From CBDCGS01 sp965216915 (GTDB lineage Bacteria; Pseudomonadota; Alphaproteobacteria; UBA828), in contig CBDCGS010000011.1 in the NCBI GenBank assembly GCA_965216915.1, positions 1,426,001 to 1,490,000 of the forward strand: a stretch of 64,000 nucleotides of DNA. Reading direction: 5' to 3'. Below the pieces are notes generated by a model that saw only the letters and a list, made by a program, of their open reading frames with translations, ran no database searches and had not been told where the DNA came from. The number at the start of each line of letters is the position of its first letter. Positions within the stretch are counted from its first letter, which is position 1. Shown piece by piece: positions 7,894 to 16,167 of this stretch. A program made the translations under genes and the position numbers.

Positions 7894-10800
7894 TCAGGAA
7901 AGCTGAGCGGCGTCGACGATCAGAATGTCGGCGGCGGTGATTTTCGCACCGCCATCCACCGACGCCATGACCTGATAGCCCTCTGAACCGTCGTTCCGAT
8001 CGAAGGCAAGGGTGCCGCTCAGCGGATCGAACACGAAGTGCGCGACGCCATTGGCGGCGCCGCTCTCGCCCTGATAGTTCGCAACCTCGAAGAAGGTGAT
8101 GCCGTCTTCGAGCCCGCCGACGGCCGCGCCGAAGCCGAAGGCGTGATTGACGAACGCGAACTGATCGGAGCCCGAGAGAAAATCGGTGACCAGATCGCCC
8201 GTAAGGTTCGTGGGGCCGTCGACCGGCACGTTTTCACCGTCGAGCGGCGACAAGAAGCCGAAGAGGTCGGGGTCCGCACCGCCGGTCAAGATATCCACAC
8301 CTGGACCGCCGACCAGTAAGTCGCGCCCGCCCTCGCCACGCAGCTCGTCATCCCCGGCACCACCGAGCAAGTGGTCGCCGGCGGAGCGGCCGTCATAGGC
8401 GATCGAGAGAATGCGGTAGTCGCTGCTCTCCGGGATCGGCGCCGGGTCGACATACTGGATCGCCGTGAACTCGATGAAGGAAAAGGCACCGATCCCGTCG
8501 ATGGTGAACCGCGCGAGGCCCGGCGAGTCGAAAACGGTCTCCGGACCGAATTGATCGCTGGCAACCTCGACGCCATTCTCATCGAGGGCGCGCCACAAAC
8601 CCTGCTCGCCGCCCCGTTCGGTCGGGATCAGGTTGCGCACGGTCACCGTCGCGCTGGTGACGGGACCGTCGTCGAAACGCACCAGGATCGCCTCGCTCGT
8701 GTCGCCGTCGAGGAAATGATCGATCTGCGTCGAGATGCGGCCGCCGTCCACGCCCACACCCAGTGGGTTGAACACGAGCGTTCCCGGGCTGCCGTCGGCA
8801 TTGAACGCCTGCAGCGAAATGCCGGCCGCGAGCCATTCTGCCTCGTCGCCGCTCGCCACGGTCGCGATCGCACCGCCGATCTCATCGCCGCCGATCAGAA
8901 GATCCGCGCCCGCGCCGCCTTCGATCCGGTCCACCCCGGCGCCGCCTTCGAGCCGATTGTCGGCCCCGTCGCCGACGAGCGTGTCCGCGCCCGACCCGCC
9001 GATCGCAGCCTCGATGCCGGAGAGCCGATCGATGCCGCCCAGGCCGTCACGGGCCGTCTGTGTCAACAGGTCGACCACAACACCGGTCGCGATGCCGGCG
9101 TACGTTGCGGTATCGAAGCCGGCGCCGCCATCCAACAGGTCGTCGCCCGCAGCGCCGCTGAGCAAATCGTCGCCGCCGACACCCTCGAGGCGGTTGTCGG
9201 CGGCGTCGCCCGCGATCACATCGTCGCTCTCGGAGCCGATCACCACCTCGATCGCGACGAGGCGGTCGACGCTGCCTTGGCCGTCGTCGGCGGTTTCTGC
9301 GGCGAGATCCACCACGACGCCGGCGCCGGCCCCGGCGAATGTCACCGTGTCGACGCCGTCGCCGCCATCGAGTGTGTCGGCGCCGAGTCCGGGACCGCCG
9401 ATCAGAAGATCGTCACCGCCGCCTGCCTCGACGAGATCATCGCCGGCACCGGCGTCGATGGTCTCCGCCGCATCGGTGCCAATCAGATGGTCATCGCCCG
9501 GCGAGCCGATCACCACCTCGATCGAGGAAAGATCGTCCGTGCCGCCTTGGCCATTGTCGGCGAAGCCCTGCAGAAGGTCGACGACGACGCCCGCGGTGAT
9601 GACGCCTTCGAAGGTCACGGTGTCGATGCCGGCGCCGCCGTCGAGCACATCATTACCGCCGCCACCGTCGCCGATCAGAATGTCGTTGCCGTTTCGCCCG
9701 ATGAGGATGTCGTTGCCCGCGCCGCCGTCGAGCGTGTCACCGAAATCGCTGCCCAAGATCTGATCGTCGCCGCCGGTGCCGATAATGCGCTGGATGTTCG
9801 TGAGCGTGTCGGTGCCGCCATGGCCGTCGCCAACCGTGCCTGCGCGCAGGTCAACGATGATCGGCCCCGGATCATCGGCGTGGGAGGCAGTGTCGAACCC
9901 TGCACCGCCGTCGAGAAAATCGTCACCGGGGCCGCCGATCAGGAGGTCGTCGCCTTCATTGCCGAAAATCCGGTCGTTGCCGCCTTCGCCGTCGAGCAGG
10001 TCGTTGCCAACGCCGCCGAACAGCAGGTCGTCGCCGTCGCCACCGAGCAGCGTGTCGTCGCCGCCGAACCCAAGCAGAACATCGTTGGCGCCGAGACCGT
10101 TCAGGACATCGCCCAAGACGGGATCGCCACACACCAAATCGGCATTGGGCGTGCCGATGCCGGAACAGTCGGCCGCCGCGATGGTGATCGGCTCGGATTC
10201 CGCGAATTCCTCGTCGTGATCCTCGAACAGGTCGCGGCGGGCGTCGAAAAGGATCGGCTCGATGTCTTGCAGAATCGCGCTCAGCGGCGGGAGGAGGTCG
10301 AACGGAGCGACCACGTGGTCGAGATCGAGCGCCGTCACCGAGATCACCGGGGCTCCTGACGTCTCGCCCTCGTCACCGGCGGCTGGCGAGATCGCGGCGA
10401 GGGCGTCCGGCCCGAGCATCAGGGGCTTCAAGACCTGAAGCAATTGGAATAGCCCCTCGATCTCCCACGGATCGGTCATGACGCCAGAAAATTGGGTTCC
10501 GAACGCGAGCTGAATGACCTGGTAGGGCTGGTCCACAGTGACGACCGTGCCGGTCGCGACGGGCTTGACCCAGAACGAACCGAACGCGCCGGTCACCGGG
10601 TTGGGGAGGTTGAAATATTGCTCGATGTCCGCAGCCACATCGATCGAGAAGCCCGGGTCGGTGCCGCGGATCCCGGCGAGCGCTCGCGGCGTGCGGATCG
10701 TCATCGCCTCGGGCCCCATGTCCGCGATCTCGCCGGACGCCATCGTGAAGAGCCCGTCGATCAACGACATCGACAAGAGTCCCTCGCCCTCGGACGGGTC

Positions 10801-11331
10801 GTAGATCAGTTCGTCGAGGACAATCCGTGCGCGCGCGCCCATTGCGACGGCCGTGCCGTCGGCAAGCACGAAGCCAAGGCTCGCTTCCTCCGCCGTTTCG
10901 ATCACGTCACCCCGGTGGAGGACCGCTCCGGAGACCAGAACCTCCTGCACGCCGTCGGCATGGGTGACGGCCGCATCGCCGTCCAAGGTTTCAACACGTC
11001 CCACGCCGGCCCCGGTGCCGCCGTTCGTTTGCGCGTAGGCCCCGGGAGCTTCGGGCGCAACAAGCGCCTCCACGAGGTCGGGCTGAAGCAGAATCCCGCT
11101 TGGGCCGGCGAGAGCCGGTGGGACGGCTTGGTCGAAATATCCTCGGATGATGAGCTGAGGGCCGTCTGCGTCACCGATCACGAGATCGGAGCCAGCCCGC
11201 AGGTAACGCCCTGACAGCAAGAGCTCGGCCGCCGGCACGAACACGGTCGCGCCGTCGGCGAATAGAATCGTTGGATCTGGACTAGGTCCGGCAGCGGTTT
11301 CCGCTTGGTTGAACGTGGGGCGAAGGCTCAT
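7894..11331 (-). CDS. FecR-domain protein with RTX calcium-binding repeats
   Basis: A 1145-residue acidic protein. Residues 110-230 form a FecR-type sensor domain (GRVETLDGDAAVTHADG... ending TIRTPRALAGIRGT). Residues 405-815 carry RTX nonapeptides (GGxGxDxLx) arranged in four larger modules of about 80-90 residues, each restarting at xDTxT/S (479, 569, 660, 739) and containing GVVVDL...DGxGGxD. A non-repeat domain (820-980), a second short RTX cluster (985-1020) and a C-terminal cap (1020-1145, ending ADILIVDAAQLS) follow. There is no N-terminal signal peptide. The C-terminal RTX and cap suggest type I secretion, but no transporter is nearby. It lies downstream of the CHASE2 cyclase. Confidence 0.88.
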   Translation of the reverse strand: MSLRPTFNQAETAAGPSPDPTILFADGATVFVPAAELLLSGRYLRAGSDLVIGDADGPQLIIRGYFDQAVPPALAGPSGILLQPDLVEALVAPEAPGAYAQTNGGTGAGVGRVETLDGDAAVTHADGVQEVLVSGAVLHRGDVIETAEEASLGFVLADGTAVAMGARARIVLDELIYDPSEGEGLLSMSLIDGLFTMASGEIADMGPEAMTIRTPRALAGIRGTDPGFSIDVAADIEQYFNLPNPVTGAFGSFWVKPVATGTVVTVDQPYQVIQLAFGTQFSGVMTDPWEIEGLFQLLQVLKPLMLGPDALAAISPAAGDEGETSGAPVISVTALDLDHVVAPFDLLPPLSAILQDIEPILFDARRDLFEDHDEEFAESEPITIAAADCSGIGTPNADLVCGDPVLGDVLNGLGANDVLLGFGGDDTLLGGDGDDLLFGGVGNDLLDGEGGNDRIFGNEGDDLLIGGPGDDFLDGGAGFDTASHADDPGPIIVDLRAGTVGDGHGGTDTLTNIQRIIGTGGDDQILGSDFGDTLDGGAGNDILIGRNGNDILIGDGGGGNDVLDGGAGIDTVTFEGVITAGVVVDLLQGFADNGQGGTDDLSSIEVVIGSPGDDHLIGTDAAETIDAGAGDDLVEAGGGDDLLIGGPGLGADTLDGGDGVDTVTFAGAGAGVVVDLAAETADDGQGSVDRLVAIEVVIGSESDDVIAGDAADNRLEGVGGDDLLSGAAGDDLLDGGAGFDTATYAGIATGVVVDLLTQTARDGLGGIDRLSGIEAAIGGSGADTLVGDGADNRLEGGAGVDRIEGGAGADLLIGGDEIGGAIATVASGDEAEWLAAGISLQAFNADGSPGTLVFNPLGVGVDGGRISTQIDHFLDGDTSEAILVRFDDGPVTSATVTVRNLIPTERGGEQGLWRALDENGVEVASDQFGPETVFDSPGLARFTIDGIGAFSFIEFTAIQYVDPAPIPESSDYRILSIAYDGRSAGDHLLGGAGDDELRGEGGRDLLVGGPGVDILTGGADPDLFGFLSPLDGENVPVDGPTNLTGDLVTDFLSGSDQFAFVNHAFGFGAAVGGLEDGITFFEVANYQGESGAANGVAHFVFDPLSGTLAFDRNDGSEGYQVMASVDGGAKITAADILIVDAAQLS

Positions 11332-11504
11332 GCACGGACCAAGATCTCAATTGGGGTTGTAAGCGGGCCCCTCGATACCGCCCACGGCTCAGAACGACCA
11401 TTCTACACAATCCGATCCCTCGCGCCAGCCTCGTGTTAACACCCGTCTCAACCGTGCGTTGCCGGCTCGGCACGTCTCGAAATCGCCGCGGAACAGGTTC
11501 CCGC

Positions 11505-11521
11505 AAACGCGACATGCTCTA
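11505..11521 (-). repeat. Possible end fragment of the TAGAGCA intergenic repeat
   Basis: Read on the minus strand, TAGAGCATGTCGCGT follows the stop position of the cyclase gene. Its last 13 bases are identical to the 5' arm of the second hairpin of the full repeat at 37036-37140. As in the full copies, the TAG is the stop codon of the adjoining gene. An adjacent hairpin (GCGGAA-CAGG-TTCCCGC, 11488-11504) is not shared, so this may be a diverged or truncated copy. Confidence 0.4.
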
Positions 11522-13789
11522 AGGTGCAATGGTGGCGTAGACGCCATCCCAATCGGGCGGGGGCGGCGTTTCCCTGAACCTTCCGATACGCTCCGCATAA
11601 TGCGCATAGAGCCGATCGTGGCCGCTCTCCAGCGCGCGGCAACGCCGTAGCTTTTCCTCTGCCTGGGCCCAATCGCCCAACCGATAGGCCGCGATCAGAT
11701 CGGCATGGGCTTCGGCAAGAGTCTTGAATTCGGGTGTTGCCGCCACCGGCGGCAGCCCGAACAAGCCATAGATCCGCCCCGCTTCCTGCTTCCCCTTCAC
11801 GCGCACGAGATCGAGCTCAAGGGTCGCGAATTCGGGCACCAACGCGCGCGTCTCCTCGCCGATGATGATGGTCACGCCGTAGACCTTGGAGAGGGATTCG
11901 AGGCGTGCCGCCAGGTTCACGGCATCGCCCACAGCGGAATAGGAAAAGCGGTGCTCCGAGCCGAGATTGCCGACCAGACACCGGCCCGTGTTGAGGCCGA
12001 TGCCGATGTCGATGGGCGTGAATGCGTGCCCGCTGCGCACCGCCTCCGCCTCCAACTTCTGGTTGAGCTTGCGCAACCCATCCAGCATCTCGAGCGCAGC
12101 TTCGCAGGCATGGCGGCCGTGCTCGTCGTCCTCCACCGGCGCATTCCAGAACGCCATGATCGCGTCGCCCATATATTTGTCGATGGTGCCGCGATACTCG
12201 AGAATTCGGTCGGTCATCGAGGTGAAATACTGGTTCAGAATCGCCGTCAGCCGCTCCGGGTCGTCACGTAAGCCCTCGGATAGGTCGGTGAAGCCGCGGA
12301 TGTCGCTGAACAGGATCGACATTGGGCGGATCTGGCCGCCGAGATTGAGGCGGCTCGTGTCGGCCGCCAGCTGCTCCACGAGCTCCGGCGATATGTACTG
12401 TGCGAACGCGCGACGGACTTCGCGCTTCTGCGCCTCCTCGCGGGCGTAGCGCATCGAGACGAACAGCGTGTAGAGGATCAGGTTCGCAAATGCCGGATAA
12501 GTGATATCGAGCAGGATGCCGCTGCCCTCGAAGAGATGCCACGAGCCCCCGGCAAGACCGCCGAGCACCGGCAGCCCCGCGACGAACCCCCAAATCGGAC
12601 GCAGACCGGGAATGCCAAAGAGCATGAGTGCCGCGGAGGCGAGGATGCTCGCGAGCTCCACGAAATTCACGAATTCGGGTCGCGTCAGGCTGCGTTTGGA
12701 GAGGATCACCTCGAGCAGCTGACGCTGAATCTCGAGGCTGGACATGCCGTCGCCGATCGGCGTGCCCTTGGCATCGAGCAAGCCGACGGCCGTGGTGCCG
12801 ATCAGCACCAGCTGGCCCTTGAACCGGCCGGGCTCGACGGTGCCGTCCAAGACCGCCCGCGCAGAGACGTCGCGCGCCGGATCGGGCGGCGCATAGTGGA
12901 GCCAGGCACGCCCGGCGGCGTCGGTGGGCGCGAGCAGCCCGCCGACGATCACGCCGACGAGGCCGGCCTCGTTCGATTTGACGGCAAGTGTCCGCTCGCC
13001 CGTGGCAACCCGCAGCATCTCGACAGCAAGAGCCGGCCGCAGCTCGTCGCCCAGCCGAAAGATGAGCGGCACCCGGCGTATCACGCCATCCCATTCCGGC
13101 GGCAGGGTGATGTTGCCGAGTCCGGCCGCGGCATCGGCCAGGGGCGCGATGTTTCCGGTCGTGCCGGGAAGCTGAAACAATCGCGGCTTGGGGTCGGGAC
13201 CGACCGTCACCCACGAGACCTTGGCCTTGGCGTCGCCATCCGGTGCGGCCTCCTCCGCCGCGCCGCGCGCTCTCCGCTCGACATTTGTCGATTCGGCCAA
13301 CACGACGCGGGTCCGCGCGATCATGTCCGCCAAGATTTCGTCGTGGCTCGGAAGGGCGGAAAGGGACTGCCGCACGTCACCCTGAAGATCCGGGTAGAAC
13401 CGAAGGATTTGGTCGGGCGAGGTGCGGTCTTCTTCCGGAAAGATGATGTTGAAGCCGATGGCCGCGGAGCCTCCGGTGGCCACCCGGCGCACGAGCTCTG
13501 CGATCAGCGTGCGAGGCCAAGGCCACTGGCCATAGGCGCCAAGGCTCTCGTCGTCGATGTCGACCACCGTGATCGGAAGCGACTGCGGATCACGCGGGCT
13601 CAGCGATTGAAACCAATCGAACTGCTTCTGCCGCGTAATCTCGACAGGCGGCGGATCCCACACGCGGATCAGCCCGAGGCCGACCACGGCCGACACGGCG
13701 ACCATCAAAAGCGTGTAGCGCCTCCGCGGAACGAAAACGCTGAGGAGACCCGGATGGAGGTAGCGACCAAGCTGTTTCAAGGCGCGCAA
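11519..13789 (-). CDS. CHASE2-domain adenylate/guanylate cyclase
   Basis: A 756-residue membrane sensor cyclase. A first transmembrane helix (about 26-44) is followed by an extracytoplasmic CHASE2 domain (about 50-370, with VVDIDDESLGAYGQWPWPR). Two or three more membrane segments come next (about 375-440), then a class III nucleotide cyclase domain (about 485-665). The metal-binding aspartates are visible in LFSDIRGFTDLSEGL (near residue 495) and KYMGDAIMAFW. It should make cAMP, less likely cGMP, in response to a periplasmic signal. CHASE2 cyclases often neighbour FecR-domain proteins, as here. The final TAG lies in a repeat-like sequence. Confidence 0.93.
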   Translation of the reverse strand: MRALKQLGRYLHPGLLSVFVPRRRYTLLMVAVSAVVGLGLIRVWDPPPVEITRQKQFDWFQSLSPRDPQSLPITVVDIDDESLGAYGQWPWPRTLIAELVRRVATGGSAAIGFNIIFPEEDRTSPDQILRFYPDLQGDVRQSLSALPSHDEILADMIARTRVVLAESTNVERRARGAAEEAAPDGDAKAKVSWVTVGPDPKPRLFQLPGTTGNIAPLADAAAGLGNITLPPEWDGVIRRVPLIFRLGDELRPALAVEMLRVATGERTLAVKSNEAGLVGVIVGGLLAPTDAAGRAWLHYAPPDPARDVSARAVLDGTVEPGRFKGQLVLIGTTAVGLLDAKGTPIGDGMSSLEIQRQLLEVILSKRSLTRPEFVNFVELASILASAALMLFGIPGLRPIWGFVAGLPVLGGLAGGSWHLFEGSGILLDITYPAFANLILYTLFVSMRYAREEAQKREVRRAFAQYISPELVEQLAADTSRLNLGGQIRPMSILFSDIRGFTDLSEGLRDDPERLTAILNQYFTSMTDRILEYRGTIDKYMGDAIMAFWNAPVEDDEHGRHACEAALEMLDGLRKLNQKLEAEAVRSGHAFTPIDIGIGLNTGRCLVGNLGSEHRFSYSAVGDAVNLAARLESLSKVYGVTIIIGEETRALVPEFATLELDLVRVKGKQEAGRIYGLFGLPPVAATPEFKTLAEAHADLIAAYRLGDWAQAEEKLRRCRALESGHDRLYAHYAERIGRFRETPPPPDWDGVYATIAP

Positions 13790-13810
13790 CCGGCCCAGCG
13801 CGGACCGGCC

Positions 13811-14800
13811 TCAGAGTCGCGGAAGCACGGCGGTGCCGAAACGCTCGAGCTGAGCCGGCAAATCTTCCGAGGGTACGATGCAGAGCACCACCATCGTCGA
13901 CCCTGCCTCGAAGAGCGCATCGATCCCGGCGACGCAGTCGTCGGGCGTGCCGGAGATCGCCAGCCAGTCGAGCCACGCTTCCGGCATCTCGGCTTCTATC
14001 GCAGCGGCGCCGCCCTTCTCCGCCAGGGCGGTGAGCGTGTCATTGGCGCCGTAGACCTCAGTCAACAAGGTCGGGCCCATCGCGTGGAGATAAAACGCGG
14101 CGGCGGGCCTGACATTGGCAACAGCCGTGCCTCGGTCGTCTGCAACGCTCGCCAGCACGTAGGTCACGATCGCGAAATCCGGGGGCAACCCGCGAGCCCG
14201 TCTGATGGCGGCGATACGCTCCTTGACCGTCGCGACATAGCGGGGGCCGGCCAGCACCGAGATCAGCATGCCATCCGCGATTTCCGCGCAGAGATCGACC
14301 GATTTGGGACCGGCAACCGCGGCGAGCACCTCCAGCTGGGGGGCAGGATGAGTCAGCTGGACGGCGTCATAGCCATAATAGTCGCCGGCGCCCGTCAGGC
14401 TTTCGCCCGCCAACAACCGTTTGACGTCGGTCATCGCCTCACGCAACGAGCCGAGCACGGACTTTGGGTACAAGTGCATCTGCCTGACCCAAGCCGGCAC
14501 GCCATGGCCCATGCCGAAGGCGAACCGGCCGGGGTAGGCGTTGGCGAGGGTCGAGGCCTCCATCGCCGTCACCGCCGGATGGCGCACCCGGTTGGACACC
14601 GCGCCGATCCCGACGTTGATCTCCTCGGTGGCCTGCAGCGCCATGGCCGCGCTCGCGAAGCCTGAGATCATGAAATAGTCCTCGGCGAACCACAGGTCCG
14701 AGAACCCGCATCGCTCGACCTGCCGGCTCAGAGCGACCACCCGATCGGGTGGTGTGTCACCGAGAATGAACACCCCCATTGGGCGCGACGCTGTGGGCAT
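13811..14800 (-). CDS. LLM class flavin-dependent oxidoreductase
   Basis: A 329-residue luciferase-like TIM-barrel protein. The N-terminal strand MGVFILGDTPPDRVVALSR, the LWFAEDYF segment, GIGAVSNRVRHPAVTAM and the GMGHG loop match F420/FMN-dependent LLM enzymes of the methylene-tetrahydromethanopterin-reductase type. Substrate and exact cofactor (FMN or F420) cannot be told. It lies 21 nt upstream of the CHASE2 cyclase on the same strand and may share its promoter. Confidence 0.88.
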   Translation of the reverse strand: MPTASRPMGVFILGDTPPDRVVALSRQVERCGFSDLWFAEDYFMISGFASAAMALQATEEINVGIGAVSNRVRHPAVTAMEASTLANAYPGRFAFGMGHGVPAWVRQMHLYPKSVLGSLREAMTDVKRLLAGESLTGAGDYYGYDAVQLTHPAPQLEVLAAVAGPKSVDLCAEIADGMLISVLAGPRYVATVKERIAAIRRARGLPPDFAIVTYVLASVADDRGTAVANVRPAAAFYLHAMGPTLLTEVYGANDTLTALAEKGGAAAIEAEMPEAWLDWLAISGTPDDCVAGIDALFEAGSTMVVLCIVPSEDLPAQLERFGTAVLPRL

Positions 14801-15039
14801 GGTGAGGTCTCCAGTCTACCGGGCGCGCGCTCTCGAGGCGGAGCCGATTTGTCGTCCCGATCGGGCTCTTTGCCCGGATGGTAGCTCCGGCGCGGATGCG
14901 CGCCAAGCGAAGCGGCACTGACGCGTCAGCGCATGTGAAGCGCGGCGGCAGGACATGCACCGATCAGACGGCTTGATGTGTGGCCTTGGGGCTGCGCCCG
15001 CCCGTGGACAATCGCCAAAACATCGACTATTCACGATAT

Positions 15040-15372
15040 ATGGATAGAACACGTGCGCTCAAAGCCTTCGATGCCCTCAGTCAGGGGACGCGCCTCGATG
15101 TGTTCCGATTGCTGGTCGCGGCCGGCCTTGGGGGAATGCTGTCGGGCGAGCTCGGCGCGCGGTTGGACGTGCGTCAGAACACCATGTCGACCAACCTCGC
15201 GATCCTGCTGAACGCTGGGCTCGTCACCAACGAGCGCGAGGGCCGGGCCGTGCGCTACTACGCAGACTTCAGCGCGATCCGCGAGATGCTGGCCTACATC
15301 ATGGAAGACTGCTGCGGCGGCAAGCCGGAGCTTTGTCAGCCGATCATCGATCAAGTCGCGTCGGCCTGCTGA
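15040..15372 (+). CDS. arsR: ArsR-family arsenic-responsive repressor
   Basis: A 110-residue winged-helix protein (LSQGTRLDVFRLLV...MSGELGARLDVRQNTMSTNLAILLNAGLV) with a C-terminal cysteine cluster DCCGGKPELC (C91, C92, C99) plus C110. Its arrangement resembles the As(III)-binding cysteines of the Acidithiobacillus-type ArsR. It should release its operator when arsenite or antimonite binds. ATG 15040 fits the family length; the frame runs 20 codons further upstream through an AT-richer stretch more likely to hold the promoter. Downstream lie an arsC remnant and an aquaglyceroporin. Confidence 0.92.
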   Translation: MDRTRALKAFDALSQGTRLDVFRLLVAAGLGGMLSGELGARLDVRQNTMSTNLAILLNAGLVTNEREGRAVRYYADFSAIREMLAYIMEDCCGGKPELCQPIIDQVASAC

Positions 15373-15383
15373 GGGGCGAGGCG

Positions 15384-15479
15384 GTGGTGCCGATTTCGAT
15401 TTTCACGAGCCTCCCGATCGCACGCATCGACAGGCTCGCCTTGCAGACGCGCCACGACGACATCAAAAAAGGGGCGTGA
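15384..15479 (+). pseudogene. arsC: Arsenate reductase (ArsC, low-molecular-weight phosphatase type), C-terminal remnant
   Basis: Thirty-one codons ending at TGA 15477-15479 read VVPISIFTSLP, IARIDRLALQ and TRHDDIKKGA. This follows the C-terminal helix pattern of thioredoxin-type ArsC proteins (...RI.LF..LPI..LDRLALQ.RL..IG). The rest of the enzyme, including the N-terminal CX5R phosphatase loop, is missing: only 11 nt separate the arsR stop from the first codon of the remnant. Its stop overlaps the ATG of the channel gene (TGATG), as if two intact genes had once been translationally coupled. I interpret this as an internal deletion of about 0.4 kb. The similarity is judged from memory. Confidence 0.65.
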
Positions 15480-16162
15480 TGGCCTATTCGCCGCTGCGGC
15501 GCCTCGCTGCCGAGCTCGTTGGCACCGCATTTCTTCTCGCAACCGTGGTCGGCTCGGGCATCATGGCCGAGCGGCTTGCGGACGGAAATGTCGCGATCGC
15601 GTTGCTCGGCAACACGATCCCGACCGGCGCGATTCTGGTCGTGCTGATCACCATGCTCGGACCGATCTCCGGCGCCCACTTCAATCCGGCCGTCACATTT
15701 GCGTTCGCGCTGCGCCGCGAGATCAGCGTGCCGGAAGGCCTGCGTTACGTCGCGGCGCAGATCGTCGGCGGCTTCCTCGGCGTTTGGGCGGCCCACCTCA
15801 TGTTCGAGGAAGCGGTGATCCAGTTCTCTGAGACCCCGCGCACCGGCGGCGCGCAGTGGTTTGCCGAGGGCATCGCCACCTTCGGGCTCGTGCTGACGAT
15901 CTTCCTAACATTGAAGGCCCGCCAGAGCGCGGTCGCGATGGCGGTCGGCCTCTACATCACCGCGGCATACTGGTTCACCGCGTCGACCTCGTTCGCCAAC
16001 CCGGCCGTCACCATCGCCCGCGGCTTCTCGGATACCTTCGCGGGCATCCGCCCCATCGACGTCCCGGTCTTCGTCGTCGCTCAGCTCGTCGGCGCGGCGC
16101 TTGCCTGGGCGCTCTGCCGGTGGCTGACGGCCGCGCGGAAGAACCCCGCCGAAGCCCCTTAG
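15479..16162 (+). CDS. MIP-family aquaglyceroporin, probable arsenite channel (AqpS-like)
   Basis: A 227-residue membrane channel with six helices and both pore half-helix motifs intact (NPA 69-71 and NPA 174-176). It follows arsR and the arsC remnant. In rhizobia an aquaglyceroporin (AqpS) in the ars operon lets arsenite formed by ArsC leave the cell, so this is the likely job. With arsC deleted it may now only equilibrate arsenite or other small solutes. ATG 15479 is preceded by AAAAAAGGGG and overlaps the remnant's stop codon. Confidence 0.88.
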   Translation: MAYSPLRRLAAELVGTAFLLATVVGSGIMAERLADGNVAIALLGNTIPTGAILVVLITMLGPISGAHFNPAVTFAFALRREISVPEGLRYVAAQIVGGFLGVWAAHLMFEEAVIQFSETPRTGGAQWFAEGIATFGLVLTIFLTLKARQSAVAMAVGLYITAAYWFTASTSFANPAVTIARGFSDTFAGIRPIDVPVFVVAQLVGAALAWALCRWLTAARKNPAEAP

Positions 16163-16167
16163 CGCCG

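Noticed and set aside
8371..10359. A 662-codon open frame on the plus strand opposite the RTX gene
   Set aside because: It is antisense to RTX repeats and its protein is a low-complexity Ala/Val/Asp pattern created by the complementary GGxGxD codons. The minus-strand protein has recognisable FecR and RTX domains.
12536..14665. A 709-codon open frame on the plus strand opposite the CHASE2 cyclase and LLM genes
   Set aside because: It spans two well-supported minus-strand genes and its translation is Arg/His-rich without any domain, typical of antisense frames in GC-rich DNA.
14801..15039. The 239-nt gap between the LLM gene and arsR
   Set aside because: Short frames here have no ribosome sites or family features. 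It probably holds the two divergent promoters, but I cannot point to convincing -35/-10 pairs.
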